Shown here: positions 18,200-26,301 of the stretch, piece by piece
How positions within the stretch are numbered: the first letter of the stretch is position 1
How the letters are laid out: each line of letters starts with the position of its first letter
Source of the DNA: Commensalibacter oyaizuii
Lineage (GTDB): Bacteria; Pseudomonadota; Alphaproteobacteria; Acetobacterales; Acetobacteraceae
DNA: 64,000 nt
Direction: 5' to 3'
Assembly (NCBI RefSeq): GCF_029953265.1
Contig: NZ_JASBAO010000001.1
Span: 1,858,501 to 1,922,500, forward strand
Made by a program: the position numbers and the translations under genes
The notes under the pieces: generated by a model
Database searches by the model: none
Told to the model about the DNA's origin: nothing
Seen by the model: only the letters and a program-made list of their open reading frames with translations

Positions 18200-19051
18200 T
18201 TGAATCATTCTTGTTTAGGCGAAGCAAAGAAAAATAAAGAAGCGGCAAAGAAAATTAGGCTGTTGGTTTCAGATATTGATGGGACTTTAATTCCTAATAA
18301 TAAAAAATTAACGCAGGAAACTTTGGCTGCTGTTAAAAAATTAAAAGATGCTGGTATTCATTTGTGTCTAGTTAGCAGTCGTCCACCCCAAGGGATACAG
18401 ATGTTCTTTAAAGAGCTTGGCATAATTACCCCATTTGCAGCATTAAACGGTGGAGAGGTTATTGGGAACAACGGCACGATTTTATCCAGTATGGCTATGG
18501 ATTTTCAAGATGCCAGCGAGGTTTGTGACCTATTACAACAAAATGATGTGAATGCATGGCTTTTTGGTGGATTTGACTGGTCTGTATTTAATATACATGA
18601 TCAATTTATTGCTCATGAAATGGATGTCGTTGGATCAAAACCTGATGTGATAGATCGTATTGATCAATATAAAAATCGTATCGTTAAAATCGAAGGGGTC
18701 ACGACAAATACTGTTTTGTTGGATGCTATGGCAGAAAAGATTAATGAAAAATATGAGGGCCGTGTAAAAGCATTAAGGTCTTCGGATCATTATTTGGATA
18801 TTACACACCCCAAAGCAAATAAGGGATTTGCTGCTATTGAGTTGGGGCGACAATATGGGATTGATATCTCCGAAGTTGCCTGTATTGGGGATATGGATAA
18901 TGATATTCCGATGCTGGAAATTGCAGGATTATCTATTGCGATGGGACAATCTTCATCGCGGGTTTGTCAACATGCACATTTTCAGACCAAAACAAACGAA
19001 GAGAATGGCTGGGCCGAAGCTGTTGAAAAATATATTTTACCCAGAGCTTAA
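18200..19051 (+). CDS. Cof-type HAD-IIB family phosphatase
   Basis: A 283-residue sugar-phosphatase-like hydrolase. It has HAD motif I DIDGTLIPN with both Asp residues, motif II in VSSRPPQ, a type IIB cap, a Lys in the motif III region, and motif IV GDMDNDIPML. The start is taken as TTG 18200 because a perfect AGGAGG lies 5 bases upstream; an ATG at 18164 in the same frame would enclose that site. It sits between PFOR and 6-phosphogluconolactonase on the same strand, after a terminator, so it may dephosphorylate a sugar phosphate of the pentose phosphate pathway. Substrates in this family are broad; the specificity is not readable. Confidence 0.85.
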   Translation: MNHSCLGEAKKNKEAAKKIRLLVSDIDGTLIPNNKKLTQETLAAVKKLKDAGIHLCLVSSRPPQGIQMFFKELGIITPFAALNGGEVIGNNGTILSSMAMDFQDASEVCDLLQQNDVNAWLFGGFDWSVFNIHDQFIAHEMDVVGSKPDVIDRIDQYKNRIVKIEGVTTNTVLLDAMAEKINEKYEGRVKALRSSDHYLDITHPKANKGFAAIELGRQYGIDISEVACIGDMDNDIPMLEIAGLSIAMGQSSSRVCQHAHFQTKTNEENGWAEAVEKYILPRA

Positions 19052-19139
19052 AACAGTTAATGTGATAAAATAAATTTTAAAGTATGATTAATTAAACAAT
19101 TATTTTTTAAAAATAAACTTAATTTTAAAAGGATTAGCG

Positions 19140-19904
19140 ATGAATGATAAAGTAGAAAATACCGGTGAAAAGGGACATACTGCAAAAACTGGATATGTTT
19201 TGGTTGTATCTGATGCCAATGCCCAGGCAGATTATTTGGCCAGTTCTATTTTACATCACGCCGAAGAGAAAAAAGAGGGCCCTTTAAGAATAGCATTGTC
19301 TGGGGGATCAACCCCAAAACGTTTATATGAATTATTGGGCAGTGAAGAATACGCCAACCGTATTCCATGGCATCGTGTTCATTTGTTCTTTGGCGACGAA
19401 CGCTTAGTTCCCCATACCGATGAAGCCAGTAACTTTCATATGGTAAAAGAAGCATTGCTTAACCATGTAGATATTCCATTTCGTAATGTTCATCCAATGC
19501 CCGTGTTAGAAGATGCTGAAAAAGCAGCTGCACTTTATCAGGCCGAGTTACAGGCGGAATATGGTTCTAGCGAGCTACAAAAAGGCAAGCCTTTGTTTGA
19601 TATTGTTTTATTGGGCTTGGGTGCTGATGGTCATACAGCTTCTTTGTTCCCTGGAACCCCAGTCTTACAAGAAAAACAAAAATGGGTATCATGGAGTGTG
19701 CCTTCTGATGCACCACATACCAGATTAACGTTGACCTATCCTGCAATAGAGTCCAGTCGTTTTGTTATTTTTGTAGTTAGTGGAGAAAGCAAAACACAAA
19801 TCATCCGTGAAGTTCGAGATGGGGATAAACCTTATCCTTCTGCTGCGATTAAAACAGAAGGTGAATTACATTGGGTTTTAGACAAAGCTGCGGGCGGTGA
19901 ATAA
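19140..19904 (+). CDS. pgl: 6-phosphogluconolactonase
   Basis: Hydrolyses 6-phosphogluconolactone to 6-phosphogluconate, the second step of the oxidative pentose phosphate branch. The 254-residue protein is of the NagB-like Pgl family (DevB type): ALSGGSTPKRLYELL near residue 50, FFGDERLVPHTDEASN near 83, GLGADGHTASLFPGTP near 160, and a C-terminal FVVSGESK-like strand. The ATG is preceded by AAGGA. It forms a same-strand run with rpiA (66 bases) and gntK (11 bases), placing three 6-phosphogluconate and pentose steps together. Confidence 0.92.
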   Translation: MNDKVENTGEKGHTAKTGYVLVVSDANAQADYLASSILHHAEEKKEGPLRIALSGGSTPKRLYELLGSEEYANRIPWHRVHLFFGDERLVPHTDEASNFHMVKEALLNHVDIPFRNVHPMPVLEDAEKAAALYQAELQAEYGSSELQKGKPLFDIVLLGLGADGHTASLFPGTPVLQEKQKWVSWSVPSDAPHTRLTLTYPAIESSRFVIFVVSGESKTQIIREVRDGDKPYPSAAIKTEGELHWVLDKAAGGE

Positions 19905-19970
19905 AGATAAAAATCTCATTACGATCCGTGATGGGAAAATTAAAATCTTGCTGGATTGAAAGAAATATTG

Positions 19971-20696
19971 ATGAGTTTAGATCAAAATCAAATCGACGTT
20001 TACAAAGAAAAAGTGGGTGAGGTCGGGGCATCTTTGGTAACTTCTGGAATGAAGGTTGGATTGGGCAGCGGTAGTACTTCGGCTTGTGTAGTTCGTGCCT
20101 TGGGAAGACGGTGGCAAGAAGAAGGATTACGATTTATAGGTGTACCAACATCTGAAGAAACCGCCCGTCTAGCACAATCTTTTGGAATAGAATTGAGTAC
20201 GCTTGGCAAATGCCCAGAGCTAGATCTGGATATTGATGGGGCGGATGAAGTTACGCGCCAAGGTTTTCATTTAATTAAGGGGTTAGGCGGGGCGTTATTA
20301 CGTGAAAAAATTGTACGTTATGCTGCTAAACGGTTTGTGGTCGTCGTTGATGAACGCAAAATGGTTGATAACCTTGGGGATCATACCCCAGTCCCCGTAG
20401 AGGTATCAACATTTGGATGGGAAGCAACCGCCAAGCATTTGGAAAAAATCGGTGCTGAAATCAGTATCCGCTACAAAAAGGTTAGTGTTCGTTTTAAAGA
20501 GGATTGTGAAGATTTCTTTATTACAGACGGTGGGAATATGATTTTGGATTGTAATTTTGGTCTGGTCAATGATCCTGTAAAATTAGGTCAGTCAATTAAT
20601 GATATTGTTGGGGTTATGGAAAACGGTTTATTTATTGATTGTACGGATGAAGTTCTTATTGCAGGTCAAAATGGTATTCAACATTTAAGAAAATAA
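19971..20696 (+). CDS. rpiA: Ribose-5-phosphate isomerase A
   Basis: Interconverts ribulose 5-phosphate and ribose 5-phosphate. The 241-residue protein has the RpiA motifs GLGSGSTSACVVRAL (phosphate loop), PTSEETARLA, DIDGADEV with catalytic Asp residues, KGLGGALLREK with the catalytic Glu/Lys, and VVVDERKMV. The ATG at 19971 fits the family's N-terminus; a TTG five codons earlier is in frame but less likely. It is 11 bases upstream of gntK, so the two are co-transcribed. Confidence 0.92.
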   Translation: MSLDQNQIDVYKEKVGEVGASLVTSGMKVGLGSGSTSACVVRALGRRWQEEGLRFIGVPTSEETARLAQSFGIELSTLGKCPELDLDIDGADEVTRQGFHLIKGLGGALLREKIVRYAAKRFVVVVDERKMVDNLGDHTPVPVEVSTFGWEATAKHLEKIGAEISIRYKKVSVRFKEDCEDFFITDGGNMILDCNFGLVNDPVKLGQSINDIVGVMENGLFIDCTDEVLIAGQNGIQHLRK

Positions 20697-20707
20697 AGGT
20701 TATTAAA

Positions 20708-21268
20708 ATGGTTTTCCCAGTAAAGAACAATGCGACTATTCAACCTTGTTTATTGGTGGTTATGGGGGTTTCTGGATGTGGGAAAACGACAATGGCCACA
20801 GCATTAAAGCAAAAATTGGGGTGGCCATTCCAAGAGGGGGATGCATTACATCCCTCAGAGAATATTAAAAAAATGTCTAAGGGTATTCCTTTAACGGATG
20901 AAGATCGTTACCCGTGGTTAGCGAAATGCCATGCATGGCTGCAAAATTGCGAGCAACATCATAACGGCTGTGGAATTTTGACATGCTCTGCCTTGAAAAA
21001 ACAGTACAGAAAAATCTTAATAGATGATATTCAGTCTGCCTTATATTTTATATATCTAAAAACATCCAAAGAGATTTTACGTCAACGTTTGCAAGATCGC
21101 ACAGGTCATTTCATGCCGTCCAGTCTGCTGACCAGTCAGTTGGATACCTTGGAACCCCCAGGTCGGGATGAACCTTGTATTACGGTTGAAATGAATCATT
21201 CCTTTGATGATGCAATGCATACAGTATGGCATGCATTACAACAGATGCCATTAAAAGCTGGCGGTTAG
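20708..21268 (+). CDS. gntK: Gluconokinase (GntK type)
   Basis: Phosphorylates gluconate to 6-phosphogluconate, feeding Gnd; gluconate is a main oxidation product of acetic acid bacteria. The 186-residue P-loop kinase has GVSGCGKTT at the N-terminus, EGDALHPSENIKKMSKGIPLTDEDRYPWL (the family's substrate region), TCSALKKQYR, and the LID block GHFMPSSLLTSQLDTLE. An AAAGG ribosome site lies before the start. Its last 18 bases overlap the end of the convergent TonB-dependent receptor gene. Confidence 0.92.
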   Translation: MVFPVKNNATIQPCLLVVMGVSGCGKTTMATALKQKLGWPFQEGDALHPSENIKKMSKGIPLTDEDRYPWLAKCHAWLQNCEQHHNGCGILTCSALKKQYRKILIDDIQSALYFIYLKTSKEILRQRLQDRTGHFMPSSLLTSQLDTLEPPGRDEPCITVEMNHSFDDAMHTVWHALQQMPLKAGG

Positions 21269-23455
21269 GGAAACATTGAAAGAACGTCCAATGCCAGGAA
21301 CAGCCCTTACTGTGTTGGTAGCAATCAAATCCCCCAAGGACATGCCTCCAAGGGGTAAATAATATTTTTTGTTCATAACATTATCAATACCAGCATCAAC
21401 ACGGAACATATTCCAGCTGTAACTGCCCCCTAGATTAAGCAAAATATATCCAGGGGTCTTGGGCTCACGACGCAAAGGATCAATTAAGCTCTTTGTATTA
21501 ACGAAATTGACCTCTACCCGTCCTGTCCATGGTCCAACGGTTTCATTGAGGCTTAAAGTCCCATTAACAGGCATCATGTGGTATAAATTATTATGGTTGG
21601 TTAGGTCAGTCCCTTTGACCCAGTTCAAATTACCTTGGATCAATCCTTTGCCATAGTTTTTATTGTCCCATAATTTATACGAACCAGAAGAATTAACTCC
21701 ATAAATCTGTGCATTGTGATTAGCAAATTGTAGTGCGGAAACTGTTTTCAGTGCACCGCGGCCAGCAATTTTGCCCAAGTAGTTAACGTTGATATAGTGA
21801 TGGATGTAGGTATAAAAAGGTTGAATTTTAACCTCCCATATTTCTTGCTTTGGATCATGAACGGTTAGCGTTGTGCTGATTGTATTACCAACCTCTGGTT
21901 TTAGGTTGATATTGCCAACATATCCGTTTCCATCCCCAAACCATCCCAACATTTTCATGGCCATGGGGGTTGTTCCCCAACTGTAACGTTCATACATATT
22001 GGGTGATCGGGTTTTACGGGCATATCCTCCTTCCCAAGTGATGTAATGGTTGGCTTGCCATTTTGCCAAAGCAGTGACATCAAAATTAACATCGGTTTTC
22101 CCACGGTTGGCAGCATTAAACTGATTCATGGCCAACCTTTCTGCAGCATTCATGCCGCTTAGGCCCTTATATCCTGATATTTCACCTGTATTCATCATAA
22201 CAACATCGTTTCTAACCCCTAATAATGTTGTGAATTTAGGGGTCCATTGGGATTCCCATTCTGCAAAGGTGCCTAAACGATTACGGTGCCCATTGTTAAT
22301 ATTGTGATAGGTATATGGGCCCATCATCATACTGCCTTGCAAGGGGGGCCACCAATCATTTAGTCCTGAATGATCAAAGCTATTGCCAACGCGTAGAGTA
22401 TTAGTATCGTTTAAAAATATATTGGCTTTAATCGAATATCCCGCCAAACGACTGACTAAATTCATGGGCATACCCGTTGTTTGGGTATGTCCACCTTTGT
22501 CGCCAAGCATATTCATAACGTGGGTCACCCGTTGCCAATATCCACGGGCTTCAAGGGTTCCCCAATCAAAATCCCCTTGGTATTTTCCGTTAATAAAAAT
22601 GGATTGATTTTTGGTCATATCCATATATTGGTTGGGAAATGCCTCGTAAGGGGTATCAGTTTGCCCCATGGTTAAGGATAACAAGTGGTTATCCTTTTTA
22701 TAAGCCAAAGTGACATCGTGGCTGAACATTTTATATTGGGTGGAATGCACTTTCCCCCCACCAGCCCCAGCATGGTAATTTCGCGATTGCGACCATGAAC
22801 CATTATAACGGATACTGAGGTGATCGTTGGCAACAGTAACATTTCCAGATGATCCCAATCCTTTTCCGTTACTATGAAAAAATCCTGAAACTTGACCTGC
22901 GACTAGGATTTTGTTTTTCTTTTTTGCAAATACTGGGGATTGTCGTTCGATATCAATAGTCCCCCCTAAACTGTCCCCTCCCATGCTGACGGGCGTGATA
23001 CCGGCCACTATCTTAGCGACGGCAACATCATGGGGGTCAAGATAAGATAGTGCAGGGTTCATATGATTTGGACAATCAGCGGTGATACGCACGCCATCAA
23101 TATTGGCTGCTACACGATCATCTGCCATACCATTTAACGCAGGCAAGGATGAAATGCGTCCTGCACCATATAAACTGACCCCTAATTGGTTTTTTAATAA
23201 ATTAGCAGTATCAGGACTGTTATTAACGATATTTTTAAGTTGATCTTGCTTTAATATGGTCCCACCAGGAGGGTTCTCAGAAAAATCTTCGAGACTATCA
23301 TCAGCATCAATATTGATAGCAGGAATAATAGTACGGTTTTGTGTGTTAACTGTTGTGGAATGGTCTGATGGGCCTTGTGCCAAGGCAGGAGGATGTACAA
23401 CAAAAATTGAGAGTAGGAGCGAGAATCTATAGCTCGAACGTTGGAAAAAAGGCAT
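21251..23455 (-). CDS. TonB-dependent receptor, probably copper (OprC/NosA-like)
   Basis: An outer-membrane receptor of about 734 residues with a signal peptide ending PALAQ, a plug domain (the NLLKNQLGVSLYGAGRISSLPALNGM region and NIDGVRI), and a 22-strand-type barrel ending in Phe. The plug contains CPNHM, a CxxxM arrangement like the copper ligands of Pseudomonas OprC, and the barrel is rich in Met and His (GSMMMGPYTYHN). The adjacent Met/His-rich protein, TonB and Sco genes also point to copper. The start at 23455 gives a clean signal peptide; an upstream in-frame ATG at 23521 would add 22 residues. Its stop overlaps gntK by 18 bases. Receptor identity is firm; copper as ligand is inference. 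Confidence 0.85.
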   Translation of the reverse strand: MPFFQRSSYRFSLLLSIFVVHPPALAQGPSDHSTTVNTQNRTIIPAINIDADDSLEDFSENPPGGTILKQDQLKNIVNNSPDTANLLKNQLGVSLYGAGRISSLPALNGMADDRVAANIDGVRITADCPNHMNPALSYLDPHDVAVAKIVAGITPVSMGGDSLGGTIDIERQSPVFAKKKNKILVAGQVSGFFHSNGKGLGSSGNVTVANDHLSIRYNGSWSQSRNYHAGAGGGKVHSTQYKMFSHDVTLAYKKDNHLLSLTMGQTDTPYEAFPNQYMDMTKNQSIFINGKYQGDFDWGTLEARGYWQRVTHVMNMLGDKGGHTQTTGMPMNLVSRLAGYSIKANIFLNDTNTLRVGNSFDHSGLNDWWPPLQGSMMMGPYTYHNINNGHRNRLGTFAEWESQWTPKFTTLLGVRNDVVMMNTGEISGYKGLSGMNAAERLAMNQFNAANRGKTDVNFDVTALAKWQANHYITWEGGYARKTRSPNMYERYSWGTTPMAMKMLGWFGDGNGYVGNINLKPEVGNTISTTLTVHDPKQEIWEVKIQPFYTYIHHYINVNYLGKIAGRGALKTVSALQFANHNAQIYGVNSSGSYKLWDNKNYGKGLIQGNLNWVKGTDLTNHNNLYHMMPVNGTLSLNETVGPWTGRVEVNFVNTKSLIDPLRREPKTPGYILLNLGGSYSWNMFRVDAGIDNVMNKKYYLPLGGMSLGDLIATNTVRAVPGIGRSFNVSLTASF

Positions 23456-23534
23456 GACTTGACTCTGATATAAAATAGGAATGCAAAATGTGCGTATAGA
23501 TGCATGCCATTTTATTGGCATACTATCATCAGAA

Positions 23535-23969
23535 TCATAGGAGAGGAGGGGCTCGGGAATAATGGATTTTAACGGGTAAAACAGGCGGGGCCTGTGCTAA
23601 ATATCCTTTGTATCGATAAATAACCGTAACTACACTCAGCGATGGCAGTACGGGTGTATGGTTTAATAAAGGGCTGGGTAGAGCAAAGCTGTTGCATAAG
23701 GGGCAAATGAAAATTCCATGACCAGAATGGGTCATATTTTTTTGGTGTTCCCCTTTCATCTTATGCATATCCATAGCAGACATTGCATGTTCTGACATCG
23801 TTTGATGATTATTATCCACCATCATTGGACAATGCCATAAATTAGTAAATGTCAGTGGGGCCAGCAACAATTGTACAATAAATAAAAAAAGAACAATTAA
23901 CCTGCTATTTAAAAAATATATTTTTAAATGGTTTCCTGTTAACAAAAACTGTTTAAGGGAGAAGGGCAT
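23535..23969 (-). CDS. Met/His-rich DUF2946-like membrane-anchored protein
   Basis: About 144 residues with one strong N-terminal hydrophobic segment (LIVLFLFIVQLLLAPL), then an exported-looking tail loaded with His and Met (MDMHKMKGEH, HSGHG), followed by FICPLCNS and a C-terminal RAPPLL. This pattern fits DUF2946-type proteins found beside copper receptors. The likely role is to bind copper in the periplasm. The ATG at 23969 is preferred; a TTG at 24032 also leaves the frame open. It is directly upstream of the receptor gene, 13 bases from that gene's longest frame, and diverges from tonB. Confidence 0.65.
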   Translation of the reverse strand: MPFSLKQFLLTGNHLKIYFLNSRLIVLFLFIVQLLLAPLTFTNLWHCPMMVDNNHQTMSEHAMSAMDMHKMKGEHQKNMTHSGHGIFICPLCNSFALPSPLLNHTPVLPSLSVVTVIYRYKGYLAQAPPVLPVKIHYSRAPPLL

Positions 23970-24131
23970 TATGGTCTTTTCTTTTCGTGCAATTGCTTTA
24001 CCTTCTTTGGTAAAAAAAAGACGAATTGTCAAATATCTTTTGCTTATGTTACTGCGTTGTTCTTAAGATGTGGCGGGTACGTCAAACCAATTATCGGCAT
24101 AATATGTCACGATACGATATAGAAAAGCACT

Positions 24132-24917
24132 ATGAAACAAGATCCTGTTTTACCTTCAGTGGATGAATTAAACATTGCGCAAAATATTCCAAAACGAATG
24201 TTGACGGCTGTTGGTGGTCAGTATTCCTATTTGGGGGGTGGTTTTACTTTTGCTGTGTTGGTGCATGTTATTGGATTAATTGCTGCTGTTTTCTGCATGA
24301 CTATTCCTCAACATACGGTTCCTTCAATCTCTGAAATACAAATAGAGTATCAAGAAGAGGAAGCACGAACCGTCCCTGATGATATTTCAGCTTTATCAGA
24401 TATCGATGATAATGAAGTATCTGTATCCTTACCAATCACATCAGAGTCTTTGCCACAAACTGATCGTTTGGCTTTAATACCATTACCCAAAACAGTTGTT
24501 TCCAATAAAGTGGTCTTAAAAGCTCAGAAGCCAACTGTTTCTTCAAAGCAACAAAAGGATTCAGAGCATCATTCCTCTTACGCAGATGCAACAGGAAAGG
24601 GTCAAGAACCATCTAAGAACCACTCAGCTACAACACAAAGCATAAAACCTTTATCTTTTAAACAACGATGTAGCAGTCCAATTCAACAATATCCCGTTGC
24701 TGCGCGCAGACGACATGAACAAGGAATAGCACAAATAGGGGTACATGTATTACCAACAGGTGCAATTGACCAGATTTCAATTGTTGAAAGCAGTGGATAC
24801 GCTGATTTAGATCAAGCCGCTGTCCAAGCCGTTAAAGCGGTCAAGTGCGAGGCAGCGTCTGATCAACCCATAATTAAAACGGTGATTCCTGTTACGTTTA
24901 CATTACATAAAAATTAG
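24132..24917 (+). CDS. tonB: TonB-family energy-transducing protein
   Basis: A 261-residue protein with a cytoplasmic N-terminus, one transmembrane helix at about residues 37-58, a long Pro/Ser/Lys-rich periplasmic spacer, and a C-terminal TonB domain with YPVAARRRHEQG and VLPTGAIDQISIVESSGYADLDQAAVQAV-type sequence. It is unusual only in its longer cytoplasmic tail. It diverges from the copper-receptor operon, so it probably energises that receptor. No exbB or exbD is in the window. Confidence 0.85.
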   Translation: MKQDPVLPSVDELNIAQNIPKRMLTAVGGQYSYLGGGFTFAVLVHVIGLIAAVFCMTIPQHTVPSISEIQIEYQEEEARTVPDDISALSDIDDNEVSVSLPITSESLPQTDRLALIPLPKTVVSNKVVLKAQKPTVSSKQQKDSEHHSSYADATGKGQEPSKNHSATTQSIKPLSFKQRCSSPIQQYPVAARRRHEQGIAQIGVHVLPTGAIDQISIVESSGYADLDQAAVQAVKAVKCEAASDQPIIKTVIPVTFTLHKN

Positions 24918-24945
24918 AGAACAGATCATAAGTTAAATCTGTTCT
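24918..24945. terminator. Bidirectional hairpin between tonB and the Sco gene
   Basis: A perfect 9-bp stem (AGAACAGAT with ATCTGTTCT) and a 10-base loop, right after the tonB stop and 10 bases beyond the convergent Sco stop. T-tracts are weak on both sides. Confidence 0.5.
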
Positions 24946-24955
24946 TGAATAGTTA

Positions 24956-25561
24956 TTATATAATTTTGTCAAGTTTTTGGGCAATTTGTTCTGCCGAATC
25001 TTCAGTAGGAATCGAACTATTATATATGCCTTGAGGATCCATAACGATGAACTGGTTATATGGAACTATCAATTCCGTTTTTTCGCCTGCTTTTATTTTG
25101 TTAAGTGGAATATGATACAAGATAGAGATATCTCTGATGGCTAATTCCCCACCTGTTAAAGCTAGGATTTTATGATTGAAAGGCTTCATATACAGCATCA
25201 GGCGGCTGGGCGTGTCATATTGAATATCAAATGAAATAAAGATAGGGGAAAGTTTAGAAGCTTTATTTCCCAGTAATTCTATAACTTTTCCCATTTTAAT
25301 TAGGTTCTTGCTGCATTCGTTATGCAGACAGCGGGATGCACCAAAATACATTAACATCCATTTTCCCCTGAAAATACCATCATTAACGACATTCCCAGAA
25401 GGGCTGAGTAGTTGAAAGCTACCTCCAATTGTGTTGCTTTGTTGTGGTGCAACTTGGGTAGATTTTACGGTATAATGAATGGCAGCATACCCACCAGCCA
25501 GAGCAATAATTAGGGCAATAACAAAAAATATCCATAAGGGAAGTTTCTTTTTTTCAGTCAT
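24956..25561 (-). CDS. Sco1/SenC-like protein with altered metal site
   Basis: A 201-residue membrane-anchored thioredoxin-fold protein: Lys-rich N-terminus, one transmembrane helix at about residues 9-30, then a Sco-like domain (GKWMLMYFGASRC... with FISFDIQYDTPSRLMLY). Classical Sco proteins bind copper through CxxxC plus a distal His. Here the motif is CLHNEC (four residues between cysteines), and the expected His before the MDPQG strand is replaced (YNQFIVMDPQG). The protein therefore may not bind copper in the usual way. It is 6 bases downstream of the hypothetical frame at 25568 and converges on tonB. Confidence 0.7.
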   Translation of the reverse strand: MTEKKKLPLWIFFVIALIIALAGGYAAIHYTVKSTQVAPQQSNTIGGSFQLLSPSGNVVNDGIFRGKWMLMYFGASRCLHNECSKNLIKMGKVIELLGNKASKLSPIFISFDIQYDTPSRLMLYMKPFNHKILALTGGELAIRDISILYHIPLNKIKAGEKTELIVPYNQFIVMDPQGIYNSSIPTEDSAEQIAQKLDKII

Positions 25562-25567
25562 TATAGC

Positions 25568-26044
25568 TTACTTAATCTCGGTTAAAGAATGGCGGTGTGC
25601 AGTCAATTGCGTTGTATCTGATAGTTGTTCTAGTAGAACAATGAAAATAGCTTCTGTTGTTCTTCCTACCATAAAGAAATGAAATGTTAAAAAACATTTT
25701 ATCTTGCTGAGGGATTTGATGTCCAGCTTATATTGTTGAACGGGTTTATCTGACATTGGCGTGGATTGATCAGTATAGGTAAATCTTTCCCATAGCTTAC
25801 GAAGATTTTCCATCCCTTGGTTAAGATGTTTTTTGCTAAGAGGGTTGAGGTCAACCTGAATGATATGAACATCTCTTTCAAGTTGCAAAGAGCAATTGGA
25901 TATATGAGCATTGAAAAGCATGTCTATATAGGTGGTATTTTGTTTTGTAACAGAATTAATGGATATATTAGAGACATGTTTCCCAGGTGCTAGGACCAGT
26001 ATATCTTCATAAATGAGCTGCAGTTTCTGTGTATCATTTGGATT
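25568..26044 (-). pseudogene. Frame without a usable start, possible decayed exported protein (3' part)
   Basis: The frame is open for 158 codons from AAT at 26044 to the stop at 25568. The first ATG (25921) comes 41 codons in, without a ribosome site, and the upstream stretch looks like real protein (LQLIYEDILVLAPGKHVSN). It lies just past the short exported-looking frame at 26053-26301. Joining them needs two small frameshifts around 26045-26070. The product is not recognised. It could be one gene broken recently or two short genes. Confidence 0.4.
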
Positions 26045-26052
26045 TTAATAAT

Positions 26053-26301
26053 TTAAAGTATAGGACTGCCAAAAGGTTTTTGACTGATGAAAGTTGCAGA
26101 TAAATTATTTAGTCCTGGCGGTTGGGCAAAAGGAATAATACGATAAGTTCCAACCACGTTTTGACATGATTTGGCGTTGGTGTAAGATAGGTTAATAAGA
26201 AAAAATATTATCGTACATATTATAACTTTTTCATTAAATATAATCTGTTTATTTATGGTTATAGTTTTTATTTTAATGGGCCTCTGACCAGTTTTTACCA
26301 A
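26053..26301 (-). CDS. Short exported-looking hypothetical protein, possibly the 5' part of a broken gene
   Basis: An 82-residue frame starting with TTG inside the last codons of polA. It has a hydrophobic segment (VIICTIIFFLINLSY) and a predicted cleavage at TNAKS, then about 45 residues ending FGSPIL. No ATG start and no clear ribosome site are present. Together with the frame at 25568-26044 it may be the remains of a single secreted protein of about 230 residues. No family was recognised. Confidence 0.35.
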   Translation of the reverse strand: MVKTGQRPIKIKTITINKQIIFNEKVIICTIIFFLINLSYTNAKSCQNVVGTYRIIPFAQPPGLNNLSATFISQKPFGSPIL

